From Actinoplanes lutulentus (GTDB taxonomy: Bacteria; Actinomycetota; Actinomycetes; Mycobacteriales; Micromonosporaceae), in NCBI RefSeq assembly GCF_003259845.1, contig NZ_QLMJ01000028.1, positions 94,640 to 158,639 of the forward strand: 64,000 nucleotides of DNA. Reading direction: 5' to 3'. Below the pieces are notes generated by a model. It was not told where the DNA came from, did no database searches, and saw nothing but the letters and a program-made list of their open reading frames with translations. The translations under genes and the position numbers were made by a program. Within the stretch, counting starts at the first letter, position 1. Every line of letters begins with the position of its first letter. Below are positions 47,159-56,571 of this stretch, in pieces.

Positions 47159-48977
47159 GGGTACGCGCATCGCCGGCAGCCTCCTCGTCACGGTCAGCAG
47201 GCCGGTAGGCGGTCACGATCCGGCGGTACTCCTCCACGTCGAGCAGGGACGACGGTGTGCCGGTGGCGACGATGCGTCCTGCGCGGACGAGGACCACCCG
47301 ATCGGCGATCGCGACCGCGCCGGGGCGGTTCGTGCTGATCAGGACGGTGGGGCCGCCGTCGGCCACCAGGTCCGCCAGCGACGCCAGGACCTGCTGTTCG
47401 ACACGGGAGTCCAGCGCCGACGTGGCGTCGTCCAGGACCAGCAGCCGGGGTTTGCGGACCAGCGCCCGGGCCAGGCAGATCCGCTGGCGCTGGCCGCCGG
47501 ACAGGGTGGCCCCGCGTTCGCCGACCACGGTGTCGAGGCCGTCGGGCAGTTCACGGACGATGTCGTCGGCCGCGGCGGCCCGCAGCGCCTCCCACAGGTC
47601 CGCGTCGGGCAGGGAACGGTCGAGGGCGAGGTTGTCGCGCAGGGATTCGGCGAACAGGAACGGGCTCTGCGACACCACGGCCACCGCGTCCGGGACGACA
47701 CCGGCGGTCAGTTCGCGGACGTCGACGCCGTCGAAGGCGACCGTGCCGGTGGTCGGGTGGATCTGCCCGCCGGCCACGTCGAGCAGCGTGGTCTTGCCGG
47801 AACCGACGGCGCCGACGACGACGGTGACGGTTCCGGGTTCCAGGGTGAGGTCGGCGTCGCGCAGGATCTGCCGGTGCCGGCGAGTGACGCCGGTGGACCG
47901 CAGGTCGACGCGCAGTGGGCTGGGCTGTTCGAGGTGGCGGGAGCCGTGCCGGAGGACCTCGTCGGAGTCGAGGACGGCCTGGACACGTTCGCGGCCGGCG
48001 CCGGACATCGGGAGCATCGACAGGAAACGGCTGATCACGTTGAGCGGGATCGCCACGGTGATCAGCAGGTACACCACGCCGACCAGGTCGCCGACGCTGA
48101 GGCTGCCCTGCTGCACCCGGGGCGCGGCGACGGCGAGCACGACGAGGACAGCAGCGGTGGGCAGCAGTTCGAGCAGCGGGTCGAAGATCGAGCTGATCGA
48201 GGCCATCCGCAGGTCGGCGGCGCGCAGCCGCTGCACACCGGGGGCGAACCGGGCGTCCTCGGCGTCGGTGAGGCCGAGGCTGCGGACGACCGGGCCGCCT
48301 TCGATCGACTCCAGGGCGACACCGCCGACAACGCCGCGGGCGGCCTGGGTGTCGCGGGCACGCGGGGCGAGCAGCCGCTGATAGGTGATGTTGAGCGCCA
48401 GGACCAGCAAGACCAGCACGAGGCCGACGAGCCCGAGCACGGGCGCACGGAAGAACAGCTCGGTGAGGGCGAGGAGCAGCATGAACACCATGCCGACCGC
48501 GAAGTACGCGAACTGCATCGGCGACCAGAGCGCGTCCACGTCCGAGATCGCGTGGGCGAGCAGCCGGCCGGGGGAGTGCCGCCGGTGCCAGGCCGGGTCG
48601 AGAGACAGGTACCGGCGGATCACGGCCCGGCGGGTCTCGGCCTGCGCCCGGTACTGCACGCGGCCGGTGGACAGCCCCCGGACGAAGATCGTGCTCCATC
48701 GGGCCGCCGAGATGCCCAGCACCAGGCCGGCGCTGGTCCACCAGATGCTCGCCGGTACGGCGTCGCCGGCGAGCGCGGGCACCACCAGATGGTCGGTGGA
48801 CCAGCCGATCGCGGAGGCGCCGGCCACCATGGTCGCCCCGTTGATCAGCCCGGTGACCGTCGCGACCGCCGCCGGTCCCGGATTGGCCCGCGCCCCGGCC
48901 AGCTGCGCGAGAAGCGCCGACCCCCGCCGGGTGTCCGGCAGCGTCGAACGCCCCCGGGATTCAGGAGGCGTCGACAC
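47148..48977 (-). CDS. ABC exporter half-transporter A (degenerate ATP site, canonical signature)
   Basis: The 609-residue type I half-exporter has six membrane helices and a nucleotide-binding domain with Walker A GAVGSGKTTL, a canonical LSGGQRQRICLARAL signature, Asp in place of the catalytic Glu (LVLDDATSALD), and Asn in the switch-His region (LISTNRPGAV). It thus supplies the non-hydrolysing Walker site and the good signature. GTG at 48977 overlaps the end of the importer ATPase by 17 bases, tying the exporter to the uptake operon. Its partner follows with an 11-base overlap. The cargo is unknown. Confidence 0.92.
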   Translation of the reverse strand: MSTPPESRGRSTLPDTRRGSALLAQLAGARANPGPAAVATVTGLINGATMVAGASAIGWSTDHLVVPALAGDAVPASIWWTSAGLVLGISAARWSTIFVRGLSTGRVQYRAQAETRRAVIRRYLSLDPAWHRRHSPGRLLAHAISDVDALWSPMQFAYFAVGMVFMLLLALTELFFRAPVLGLVGLVLVLLVLALNITYQRLLAPRARDTQAARGVVGGVALESIEGGPVVRSLGLTDAEDARFAPGVQRLRAADLRMASISSIFDPLLELLPTAAVLVVLAVAAPRVQQGSLSVGDLVGVVYLLITVAIPLNVISRFLSMLPMSGAGRERVQAVLDSDEVLRHGSRHLEQPSPLRVDLRSTGVTRRHRQILRDADLTLEPGTVTVVVGAVGSGKTTLLDVAGGQIHPTTGTVAFDGVDVRELTAGVVPDAVAVVSQSPFLFAESLRDNLALDRSLPDADLWEALRAAAADDIVRELPDGLDTVVGERGATLSGGQRQRICLARALVRKPRLLVLDDATSALDSRVEQQVLASLADLVADGGPTVLISTNRPGAVAIADRVVLVRAGRIVATGTPSSLLDVEEYRRIVTAYRPADRDEEAAGDARTHVS

Positions 48978-50568
48978 GGCGCCCCGGGATCGCGTCGATC
49001 AGCTCCTGGGTGTACTCGCTCTGCGGGTTGGTGAAGACCTCGGCTACCGGGCCTTCCTCGACCACCTTGCCCTCGCTCATCACCGACACCGTGTGCGAGA
49101 TCTCGGCGACCACGGCCAGGTCGTGCGAGACGAAGAGGTACGAGAGGCCGAGGTTCTTCTGCAGGTCGGCGAGCAGCTGCAGGATCTGCTCCTGGACCAG
49201 TACGTCCAGCGCGGACACCGGCTCGTCGAGCATCAGCAACTCGGGCTCCAGCGCGAGCGCCCGGGCGATGGCGACCCGCTGCCGCTGGCCGCCGGAGAGT
49301 TCGCTGGGCAGCCGGTCCAGGTACGACGCCGGCAGTGCCACCTGGTCCAGCAGCTCCAGCGCACGGGCCTGCCGGGACTTCCGGTTGCCGATTTTGAAGG
49401 AGACGAGGGGTTCGGTGATCGACTGGCCGATGGTGAACTTCGGGTCCAGGGTGGCGAACGGATCCTGGTGCACGAGCTGGGCCTTGCGGCGCAGCGGGCG
49501 GACCTGGTTCCACGACAGGTTGCTGATCTCGGTGCCGTCCAGGACCACCGATCCGCTGGTGGCCGATTCGAGGCCGAGGGCGATCCGCAGCGTGGTGGTC
49601 TTGCCGCAGCCGGACTCGCCGACCAGGGCGTGCGTGCGTCCGCGGGGTACCCGGACGCTGACCTTGTCGAGGGCGTTGAAACCCCGCCGGCCACGCCGCT
49701 GGTCGCTGATCGAGAACGTCTTGCTGACGTCGGTCAGGGTCAGGACGGAATCGGGGACGTCCTCCCCGCGTACGTCAAAGCGCGGAACCACCCGCCCGGC
49801 GTGAGCGAGCCGGGGCGCGGCAGCGATCAGCTGCCGGGTGTATTGATCCTGCGGGTTGCGCAGGATCGTCGCCGGATCGCCTTCTTCGATCTTGCGGCCG
49901 CCCTGCATCACGATGACCCGGTCGGCGCGGTCGGCGGCGACGGCCAGGTCATGCGTGATGATCAGCAGGGAGATGCCCTGCTCGCGGACGAGGCCGCTGA
50001 GGTGGTCGAGGATTCGTTTCTGCACGGTGACGTCGAGGGCGCTGGTCGGTTCGTCCGCGATGATCAGTTTCGGACGGCCGGCCAGGGCGATGGCGATCAG
50101 GGCGCGCTGGCGCAGGCCGCCGGAGAGCTCGTGCGGGTATTGATGTGCCCGCAGCTCGGGGTCCGGGACGCCGGCCTGGGACAGGAAGTCGAGGGCCGAG
50201 TCGGTGCCGCCGCGTAGTTTGATCGCTTCGGTGACCTGGGCGCCGATCCGCTTGGTGGGGTTGAGGCCGACCATCGGGTCCTGCGGGATCAGGCCGACGA
50301 CCGAGCCGCGGAGTTTGCGCAAGGTGCGTTCGCGGGCGCCGGCGGTCTCGATGCCGTCGACGATCGCGGAGCCGGCGGTGATCCGGCCGTTCGCCGGGAG
50401 CAGGCCGATGATCGCGTTGGCGGTGCTGGTCTTGCCGGAGCCGGACTCGCCGACGATGGCGACCACCTCGGACTCGCCGACGCTCAGATCGAGCCCGATG
50501 ACAGCGGGGGTGACAGCACGATGCCTGACATATCCAACATCGAGCCCTTTGATCTCGACAAGGCTCAT
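48961..50568 (-). CDS. Oligopeptide-type ABC importer, double ATP-binding subunit (DppD-DppF fusion)
   Basis: The 535-residue protein has two complete nucleotide-binding domains. The first (about 1-250) has GESGSGKTSTANAI, LSGGLRQRALIAIAL and LIIADEPTSALD. The second (about 275-535) has GESGCGKTTTLRIAL, LSGGQRQRVAIARAL and LMLDEPVSALD. The order and the QEQILQLLADLQKNLGLSYLFVSHDLAVV tail match DppD followed by DppF, here in one chain. It energises the permease pair encoded upstream. In this operon the substrate may be an organosulfur compound rather than a peptide, since peptide-family importers serve many solutes. It overlaps the exporter gene by 17 bases. Confidence 0.94.
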   Translation of the reverse strand: MSLVEIKGLDVGYVRHRAVTPAVIGLDLSVGESEVVAIVGESGSGKTSTANAIIGLLPANGRITAGSAIVDGIETAGARERTLRKLRGSVVGLIPQDPMVGLNPTKRIGAQVTEAIKLRGGTDSALDFLSQAGVPDPELRAHQYPHELSGGLRQRALIAIALAGRPKLIIADEPTSALDVTVQKRILDHLSGLVREQGISLLIITHDLAVAADRADRVIVMQGGRKIEEGDPATILRNPQDQYTRQLIAAAPRLAHAGRVVPRFDVRGEDVPDSVLTLTDVSKTFSISDQRRGRRGFNALDKVSVRVPRGRTHALVGESGCGKTTTLRIALGLESATSGSVVLDGTEISNLSWNQVRPLRRKAQLVHQDPFATLDPKFTIGQSITEPLVSFKIGNRKSRQARALELLDQVALPASYLDRLPSELSGGQRQRVAIARALALEPELLMLDEPVSALDVLVQEQILQLLADLQKNLGLSYLFVSHDLAVVAEISHTVSVMSEGKVVEEGPVAEVFTNPQSEYTQELIDAIPGRRVDAS

Positions 50569-50602
50569 CGGAGTCGCTCCAGCACGAAGGTCGGGAAGAG
50601 GC

Positions 50603-51490
50603 TCATCTCGTCAGCTCCTGCAGCGTCTTGGAGATGTGGTTGAGGCTCAGCACCAGGACCGCTACGAACAGGCCGGGCAGCAGGCTCAGCCACCACGAGG
50701 TGACCAGGTAGTTGCGGCCGTCGGAGATCAGCGTTCCCCACTCGGCGGCCGGCGGGGCCGCGCCGAAACCGAGGAAGCTCAGCGAAGCGATCGCCAGGAT
50801 CGCCACGCCCGCGTCGAGGACGGTGAGGACCGCGACCGGGCCCCACGAGTTCGGCAGGATGTGGCGCAGCAGCACCCGGGTCCAGGAGGCGCCGCCGGCG
50901 CGGGCGGCCTCCACGTACGGCAGGGTTTTGACCCGCAGGACTTCGGCGCGGGTGGTGCGGGCGAAACCGGGGACGATGCCGATGCCGACGGCGATCGCCA
51001 CCGGCAGGGTGCCGTACCCGAGGGCGGTGACGATCGACAGGGCGAGCAGCAGGCCGGGGATGGCGAGCAGCACGTCGACGATGCGCATCAGGATCGCGTC
51101 GAGACGGCCGCCGAAGAAGCCGGAGACGATGCCAATCGACAGGCCGGCCACCGCCGCGATGGTCAGCGCCAGCAGGGTCGCCTTGATCGTCAGCGGGGAG
51201 CCGTAAAGGACGCGGGTCCACAGGTCACGGCCGTAGACGTCGGTGCCGAACAGGTGCTCGGCGCCGGGCGCCCGCATGGCCTGCTCGGGGTACGTGTCGT
51301 ACGGCCCCCAGGAGGTGAACAGCGTCGGCGCGAACGCCGAGACGATCACGAAGAGCACGTAGAAGACGGCGATCAGGAAGGCCGGTTTACGGACCAGCTG
51401 CACCAGCGCCGATCGCAGCTCGGCCCGCCGCCCGCCGATGCGCTCAAAAGCACGAGCGTCAACCAGGTCAGGAACAGTCACGGTGGTCAT
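50603..51490 (-). CDS. ABC importer permease (DppC type)
   Basis: The 295-residue protein has an N-terminal cytoplasmic part and a first helix KPAFLIAVFYVLFVIVSAFAPTLF. A long loop contains GAEHLFGTDVYGRDLWTRVLYGSP, the DppC/OppC signature, and five further helices include the EAA-type loop TRAEVLRVKTLPYVEAARAGGASWTRVLLRHILPNSWGP. It pairs with the DppB-type subunit, whose stop it overlaps by four bases, and with the fused ATPase downstream. It forms one half of the membrane channel of the importer. Confidence 0.94.
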   Translation of the reverse strand: MTTVTVPDLVDARAFERIGGRRAELRSALVQLVRKPAFLIAVFYVLFVIVSAFAPTLFTSWGPYDTYPEQAMRAPGAEHLFGTDVYGRDLWTRVLYGSPLTIKATLLALTIAAVAGLSIGIVSGFFGGRLDAILMRIVDVLLAIPGLLLALSIVTALGYGTLPVAIAVGIGIVPGFARTTRAEVLRVKTLPYVEAARAGGASWTRVLLRHILPNSWGPVAVLTVLDAGVAILAIASLSFLGFGAAPPAAEWGTLISDGRNYLVTSWWLSLLPGLFVAVLVLSLNHISKTLQELTR

Positions 51491-52461
51491 ACCGCCACCA
51501 CCTCCGGAGGGGTCACCTTGTCGCGGGTGTGTGAAATGCGCGGGTCGAGCAGCGGATACAGCAGATCGACGATCAGGTTCACCACGACGAACAGCGCCGC
51601 CGCGATGGTGACCACGGCGAGCACGACCGGCACGTCCTGGGACAGCACCGCCTCTTGGGCGAGCTTGCCGACCCCTTCACGGGTGAAGACGGTCTCGACG
51701 ACGATCGCGCTGGTCACGGTCAGCCCGACGATCACGCCGAGGATCGTCATGGCCGGCAGGACGGCGTTGCGGAACGCGTGCCGCAGATGCACCGCCGAGC
51801 GGGACAGCCCCTTCGCGCGGGCGGTGGTGATGTACGCCTGCGACAACGTCTCGTCAAAGCTCTTGATCAGCACCTGGGCGAGGATCGACGAGTTGAGTAC
51901 CGAAATCGTCAGCACCGGCATGACCAGCGACGACGCGCCCTCGGTGCCGGTGGCCGGGAACCAGCCGAGCTGGAACGAGAAGAACTGGATCAGGAACAGC
52001 GCGATGAAGAACTGCGGGAACGACGCGCCCAGCGCCGGCAGCCGGGTCAGGAACGTGCGCAGCGGGTTCCAGCGCGCGAACGTCGCGACGTACGCGAGCG
52101 TCGAACCGGCGACCAGCGCCACCGCGGCGGCGGAGGCGCTGAGCAGCAACGTCTGTCCGATCCGCTGCCCGATCAGATCGGTGACCGGCACCTGCTGGGT
52201 CAGCGAGATGCCGAAGTCACCCTGCACGGCGGCCCAGAGATGATGCCAGTACTGCGCCCCGATCGACTGGTCGAGCCCGAACTGGGCCTTGCCGGCCTCG
52301 ACCTGCTCAGGGGTGAGCGAGTCGAGCTGGAGCCCGGCGGCGGCGAGTTGCAGCTCCATCGGGTCGCTGGGCAGCAGGTAGAGGATCGCGAAGGTCAGGG
52401 TGTAAGCGGCCCAGAGGACGACGACGGCCTGGAGGACTCGACCAATGACATACCGGGTCAT
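51487..52461 (-). CDS. ABC importer permease (DppB type)
   Basis: From ATG at 52461 the 324-residue protein begins MTRYVIGRVLQAVVVLWAAYTLTFAILYLLPSDPM, the DppB/OppB N-terminus. Six helices follow, with the EAA-type loop TTARAKGLSRSAVHLRHAFRNAVLPAMTI. It ends shortly after VVNLIVDLLYPLLDPRI. It forms the channel together with the DppC-type subunit; the 4-base overlap (ATGA) shows coupling. A strong hairpin separates it from the substrate-binding protein gene upstream, as is usual where the binding protein must be made in excess. Confidence 0.94.
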   Translation of the reverse strand: MTRYVIGRVLQAVVVLWAAYTLTFAILYLLPSDPMELQLAAAGLQLDSLTPEQVEAGKAQFGLDQSIGAQYWHHLWAAVQGDFGISLTQQVPVTDLIGQRIGQTLLLSASAAAVALVAGSTLAYVATFARWNPLRTFLTRLPALGASFPQFFIALFLIQFFSFQLGWFPATGTEGASSLVMPVLTISVLNSSILAQVLIKSFDETLSQAYITTARAKGLSRSAVHLRHAFRNAVLPAMTILGVIVGLTVTSAIVVETVFTREGVGKLAQEAVLSQDVPVVLAVVTIAAALFVVVNLIVDLLYPLLDPRISHTRDKVTPPEVVAV

Positions 52462-52479
52462 AGGGAAACCTTTCAAAAG

Positions 52480-52505
52480 ACCGGGCCGTGTGAACACGGC
52501 CCGGT
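52480..52505 (-). terminator. Intra-operon hairpin after the binding-protein gene
   Basis: ACCGGGCCGTG (52480-52490), loop TGAA, CACGGCCCGGT (52495-52505): a perfect 11-bp stem just after the binding-protein stop. It probably stabilises the upstream message or partly stops transcription before the permease genes. Confidence 0.65.
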
Positions 52506-52515
52506 CCGAGAGACG

Positions 52516-54165
52516 TCAGTCCTTCCAGACGTCGTTGAGCTTGATGAAGCTCTCCGACGTGAACGCGAATCCGTGCACCTTCTCGCTGAGGCCGGCCTTC
52601 TGCACCCGCTCGTTGAGCGGAAGCGTGATGCCCTCGTCGATCAGGTAGTCCTGCAGCTCGCCGTACGCAGCCTCGGACTGCTTCTCGTCGGTGGTCTCCA
52701 GCGCCTTGGCGAACAGTTCCTGGACCTTGGCGACCGCGTCCGGGGTGGACGCCTGACGGGCCAGCGCCTTCGAGTTCGCCACGTCCGGGTTCAGGATGAA
52801 CTGCAGCGCGCCGGGGTCGGCCCGGGTGAAGTACGTCGAGGTCAGGTCATACGAGCCCTCGGCCAGGTAGGTGGCCTGCTGCGCCGGGGTGAGCTGGCGC
52901 AGCGCGATGTTGATGCCGACCTTCTTGGCCTGCGCCTGCAGCAACTCCGCGCTGGAGACGAACGAGGTCAGCGGGTAATCGATGGTCAGCTGCTCGCCGT
53001 CCTTGACCCGGATCCCGTCCGCGCCGAGCGTCCAGCCGGCCGCGTCGAGCAGCTTGCCGGCACCGTCCGGGTCGTACGCGAGCTTGCTCTCCTCGGACTT
53101 GAAGTACGGGGTCGTCGAGTTGAACGCGCCCTTGACCACCGGATATCCGGCGCCGTAGATCGTGGTGGCGTAGGTCTGGCGGTCGATCGCCTTGGACAGG
53201 GCCAGCCGGACCTGCTTGTCGGCGAGCGGACGACCGGCGGTCGTGTTGGCGAACAGGGTGTAGGAGACACCCGGCAGCGACCGCTCCTCGATCTTCTTGC
53301 CGGTCTTCTCGATCAGCGTCTGGTCCTGCGGCGAGAACGGGTTCCGCGGCCAGGCGACGTCGATGGCGCCGCTGGTCAGGTTGCCGGTGCGGACGCTGTC
53401 CTCGGCGACGTAGTTGAAGATCACCTTGTCCAGGCGGGCCTCACCGGTGTTCTCGCTCAACGAGGAACCCCAGGTGTACCCGGCCCGCTTGGTCAGCACC
53501 GTCTCGGTCTTGGGCGTGTAGTGGTCCAGCACGAACAGACCGGAACCGATCACTCCCTTGCCGGTGCAGCGGTCCGCCGGGGCGAGCGCGAACTCCGACG
53601 GGTCGGTGATCGCCAGGTTCGTCGTGGACGTGGCCTGGAGGAACGACGAGTTCGGCTTGCTCAGCGTCAGCTTCACGGTCAGCGGGTCGACAACGGTCGC
53701 GCCGGTCAGACCCTGGATGTAGGAGGCGCCGTAAGCGGCTCCGTTGGTGGTCTTGACGGTGTCGATCCAGCCGGTGACGTTGTCGGCGACCGCCTGCGCG
53801 TCCACCTTCTTGCCGTTGCTGAACGTCACGCCGTCACGCAGCGTGAACGTGTAGGCCAGGCCGTCGGTGCTGATCTCCCACTTCTCGGCGAGCCAGGGGA
53901 CGATCTTGCCGGTTTCCGGGTCCTGGTCGGTCAGCGAGTCCGCGAAGTTCCGGATGATCGACCGGTGCTCGATCCAGTACACCTGGAACGGGTCGATGCA
54001 GGAGAAGTTCGGGTTGTCCGGCCAGAAACTGACCTTCAACGTCCCGCCCGATTTGGGCGTACCCGAGGCGGTGTTGGCTTCTTCCGCGCCGCCGCCGCAG
54101 GCGGCAAGGGCGAGCGAGGCGGTGAGCGCGACGGCAATAGGTCTGAGATATCGAGAAATAGGCAT
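52516..54165 (-). CDS. ABC importer substrate-binding lipoprotein (family 5)
   Basis: From ATG at 54165 the 549-residue protein has a lipoprotein signal, with the lipid-accepting Cys23 in ALAACGGG. A family-5 extracellular solute-binding protein follows (SGGTLKVSFWPDNPNFSCIDPFQVYWIEHRSIIRNFADSL, then AYTFTLRDGVTFSNGKKVDAQAVADNV). Family 5 covers peptide, nickel and opine binders. The FSCIDPF segment near the N-terminus contains a cysteine in the mature domain, which is unusual. In this operon of flavin monooxygenases an organosulfur ligand is likely, but nothing in the pocket proves it. It is anchored outside the cytoplasmic membrane. Confidence 0.94.
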   Translation of the reverse strand: MPISRYLRPIAVALTASLALAACGGGAEEANTASGTPKSGGTLKVSFWPDNPNFSCIDPFQVYWIEHRSIIRNFADSLTDQDPETGKIVPWLAEKWEISTDGLAYTFTLRDGVTFSNGKKVDAQAVADNVTGWIDTVKTTNGAAYGASYIQGLTGATVVDPLTVKLTLSKPNSSFLQATSTTNLAITDPSEFALAPADRCTGKGVIGSGLFVLDHYTPKTETVLTKRAGYTWGSSLSENTGEARLDKVIFNYVAEDSVRTGNLTSGAIDVAWPRNPFSPQDQTLIEKTGKKIEERSLPGVSYTLFANTTAGRPLADKQVRLALSKAIDRQTYATTIYGAGYPVVKGAFNSTTPYFKSEESKLAYDPDGAGKLLDAAGWTLGADGIRVKDGEQLTIDYPLTSFVSSAELLQAQAKKVGINIALRQLTPAQQATYLAEGSYDLTSTYFTRADPGALQFILNPDVANSKALARQASTPDAVAKVQELFAKALETTDEKQSEAAYGELQDYLIDEGITLPLNERVQKAGLSEKVHGFAFTSESFIKLNDVWKD

Positions 54166-54226
54166 TATTTCGGTCCTTCTAAGGGTGGGGGAAGGCAAAG
54201 ATCAAGTTCAAGGTCCGTGGGTACGC

Positions 54227-55369
54227 CTAAACGCCGAGCACCCGCCGGCCCGAGGCGATCAGAACGGCGTCCTCCTGCGGCGGATGCACCCGGATGCACA
54301 GGGCGTCGCGCAAATGACGTTCGAGCGAGTGGTGCCGGGACAGGCCGGGGTTGCCGAGCGCGGCCACCGCGGTCTGGGTCGCCGCGATCACGGAGCGTCC
54401 GATCGCCACCTTGATCGCGGAGAGCTCGGGCAGGATCGTGGTGTCGCCCGCTTCGAGGCGCAGCAACGCCCCGTGCAGCAGCGTCTCGGCCTGCACGATC
54501 TGCAGGTCGATCTCGCCGGCGACCGACTGGATCCGCTCGGTCTGCGCGATCGGCTTGCCGAGAGCGGCCGGAATCCGCTCCCGGGCGAACGCGGCGAACG
54601 CGGTGCGCGCGGCCCGGGCCACCCCGATGTAGAGCGCCGGATGACCGAAACTGCCCGGTCCGGCCGCGGCGGCGGGGTCGCGGTAGGAGCCGTCGGGCTG
54701 ACGCGGGATCTCCCGGAACGCGTCGGCCGGCAGCCGCACGTCGGAATAGACCACGTCGTGGGTGTTCGACGCCCGCAGACCGAGGTGGTCCCAGGTCTCG
54801 ATCCAGGTGATGCCGGGCAGGTCACCGGGAACGATCAGGTGCCCGACGCGCTGCGTCTCCGGTTCGACGGCCCAGACCACGTGGTAGGCGAGGCCGGTGC
54901 CGCCGGTCGCGTAGGCCTTGCGGCCGTTGAGCACCCATCCGTCGTCAGTGCGTACAGCGGTCGTCTTAGGGATGCCACCGCGAGCCGGAGCACCCAGTTC
55001 CGGCTCGGCGCGGATCGCGTTGACCAGCGCCGGGCCGTCCTGCGAGCGGCGCAGCAGATCCTCGTAGTAGTGCGCGGGCCAGGTGCCGAACGCGGCCTGC
55101 GCGGCGTGCGTGTTCAGCGAGTTCGCCGCGAGGAGGCCGACCGACGCGTCGCCCTCGCCGATCGCGGTGAGGATCCGGGCGGTGTCGCGGGGACCGGCGC
55201 CGGGGCCGCCGTACTGGGTGCCGACCGTGGCGGTGAGCAGCCCGGCCCGGTGCGCGACCTCGATGCCGGCCCAGGGCAGATCGCCGGTGCGGTCGTACTC
55301 GCCGGCGGTCGCCGCGATCTCCGCGGTGACCTTCGCGAGGGCGTCAGGAGAGAGGTCCAGGCCGCTCAT
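54227..55369 (-). CDS. Acyl-CoA dehydrogenase-fold flavoprotein (DszC/SfnB-like)
   Basis: From ATG at 55369 (MSGLDLSPDALAKVTAEIAATAG) the 380-residue protein has the acyl-CoA dehydrogenase fold: an N-terminal helical domain, a middle beta domain (GWVLNGRKAYATGGTGLAYHVVWAVEPE, THDVVYSDVRLPADAF) and a C-terminal helix bundle. The catalytic glutamate of true dehydrogenases is not evident. With LLM monooxygenases in the same operon it more likely belongs to the DszC/SfnB monooxygenase branch that attacks sulfur compounds with reduced flavin. It overlaps the upstream LLM gene by four bases. Confidence 0.88.
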   Translation of the reverse strand: MSGLDLSPDALAKVTAEIAATAGEYDRTGDLPWAGIEVAHRAGLLTATVGTQYGGPGAGPRDTARILTAIGEGDASVGLLAANSLNTHAAQAAFGTWPAHYYEDLLRRSQDGPALVNAIRAEPELGAPARGGIPKTTAVRTDDGWVLNGRKAYATGGTGLAYHVVWAVEPETQRVGHLIVPGDLPGITWIETWDHLGLRASNTHDVVYSDVRLPADAFREIPRQPDGSYRDPAAAAGPGSFGHPALYIGVARAARTAFAAFARERIPAALGKPIAQTERIQSVAGEIDLQIVQAETLLHGALLRLEAGDTTILPELSAIKVAIGRSVIAATQTAVAALGNPGLSRHHSLERHLRDALCIRVHPPQEDAVLIASGRRVLGV

Positions 55370-56571
55370 TGCTGACCCGCCGTCGCGAACCGGCCGTACT
55401 CGGGCGCGTGGTTGCCCAGGTGGTCGGCCTGCAAGGTGCCGCGCTGGCCGGTCGCCGTGCGGTGGGCGATCTCCTGGCGGACCAGCGGCAGGATGTACCG
55501 GCCGTAGTCGACCGCGTCGGCCAGGGTGTCGTACCCGCGGATCGAGACGAGCGAGGCGCCCTGGTCGACGTAGTCGAGGATCGCCGCGGCGACCGTCTCC
55601 GGGGAGCCGACCAGTGCGGTGGAGGCGCCGGCCGCGTTGGTCACGGCAGCGGTCCGGGTCCACAAGGCGCGGTCGTAGAGCTCGGACTGTGCGGCCTGCG
55701 CCAGAGCACGCTGGGAACCGACGTTCTGCGGGGATGCCTGGCGGTGCCGTTGCTGGGCGTACGCGCTCTTGCTGAAGGTGTCAGCGATCTTGGCGACGTA
55801 TGAATGCGCCTTCTTCCAGGCCAATTCATCGGTCTGTGCGATGATCGGCCGGAACGTCACCCAGATCCGCGGCTTCGGCCGTCCCGCTTCAAGAGCGATC
55901 CCGTTGACCCGGTCGATCTCGCTGCGCAGGTCGCTCAGCGGCTCGCCCCAGAAGCTGAAGATGTCCGCCTTGGCACCGCCGACCGCGAACGCCTCGTCGG
56001 ACTGGCCGCCGATCGAGATCGGGATCGAGCCGTTGTACGGGGCGAAGCCCGGGCCGAACTCGTCGAACTTGTAGAACTCACCATCGCGGCTGAACGCCTG
56101 AGGAGAGGTCCACGACTCCCGCAGGATGTCGATGTACTCCGACGTGCGCGCATACCGGCGGTTCTTCGGCAGATAGTCACCCTGGCGGGCCTGCTCGGCG
56201 TCGCTGCCGCCGGAGATCAGGTGGACGACGGCCCGGCCCTCGGTCAGCTGGTCCAGCGTCGCGAGTTTCTGCGCGGCCACCGTCGGCGGTGTCGTGTTCG
56301 GACGCAGCGCCACGATCGGCTTGATCCGCTCGGTCAGCTGCCCCACGGCGCTCGCGGTCACGAACGAGTCGGCGGTGCCGGAGCCGTAGGGGAGCAGCGT
56401 GTAGTCGTAGCCGCCCTCCTCCAGCGAGCGCACGTACTTGCGGAAGTACGCGAGGTCGATGCCCCGCGACGGCACCGGGTTGAGCTCGGTCGACGGGTTC
56501 AGGTGCGAGAGGCTGATGAACTCGACCTCGGGCGAAGCGGTCGTCGGAATGGCGGGGTCGAAGGTGCTCAT
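55366..56571 (-). CDS. LLM-class flavin-dependent monooxygenase, paralogue 1
   Basis: The 401-residue protein has the alkanesulfonate-monooxygenase type pattern: EFISLSHLNPSTELN, YVRSLEEGGYDYTLLPYGSGTADSF, IKPIVALRPNTTPPTVAAQKLATLDQLTEGRAVVHLISGGSDAEQARQGD and PYNGSIPISIGGQSDEAFAVGG. It ends with TGQRGTLQADHL, almost the same as its neighbour. It probably uses FMNH2 and oxygen on a sulfonate or related compound. It overlaps its paralogue by four bases at the start and the flavoprotein gene by four at the end, so all three are translationally coupled. Confidence 0.93.
   Translation of the reverse strand: MSTFDPAIPTTASPEVEFISLSHLNPSTELNPVPSRGIDLAYFRKYVRSLEEGGYDYTLLPYGSGTADSFVTASAVGQLTERIKPIVALRPNTTPPTVAAQKLATLDQLTEGRAVVHLISGGSDAEQARQGDYLPKNRRYARTSEYIDILRESWTSPQAFSRDGEFYKFDEFGPGFAPYNGSIPISIGGQSDEAFAVGGAKADIFSFWGEPLSDLRSEIDRVNGIALEAGRPKPRIWVTFRPIIAQTDELAWKKAHSYVAKIADTFSKSAYAQQRHRQASPQNVGSQRALAQAAQSELYDRALWTRTAAVTNAAGASTALVGSPETVAAAILDYVDQGASLVSIRGYDTLADAVDYGRYILPLVRQEIAHRTATGQRGTLQADHLGNHAPEYGRFATAGQQ

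Noticed and set aside
46884..49034. Plus-strand open frame of 716 codons opposite the ABC exporter
   Set aside because: His-, Gly- and Asp-rich antisense shadow of two genuine half-transporters.
51655..54414. Plus-strand open frame of 919 codons opposite the importer genes
   Set aside because: It is antisense to a well-supported binding protein and permease, has Arg/Gly/Val-rich low-complexity sequence and no recognisable motif. Long antisense frames are normal at this GC content.
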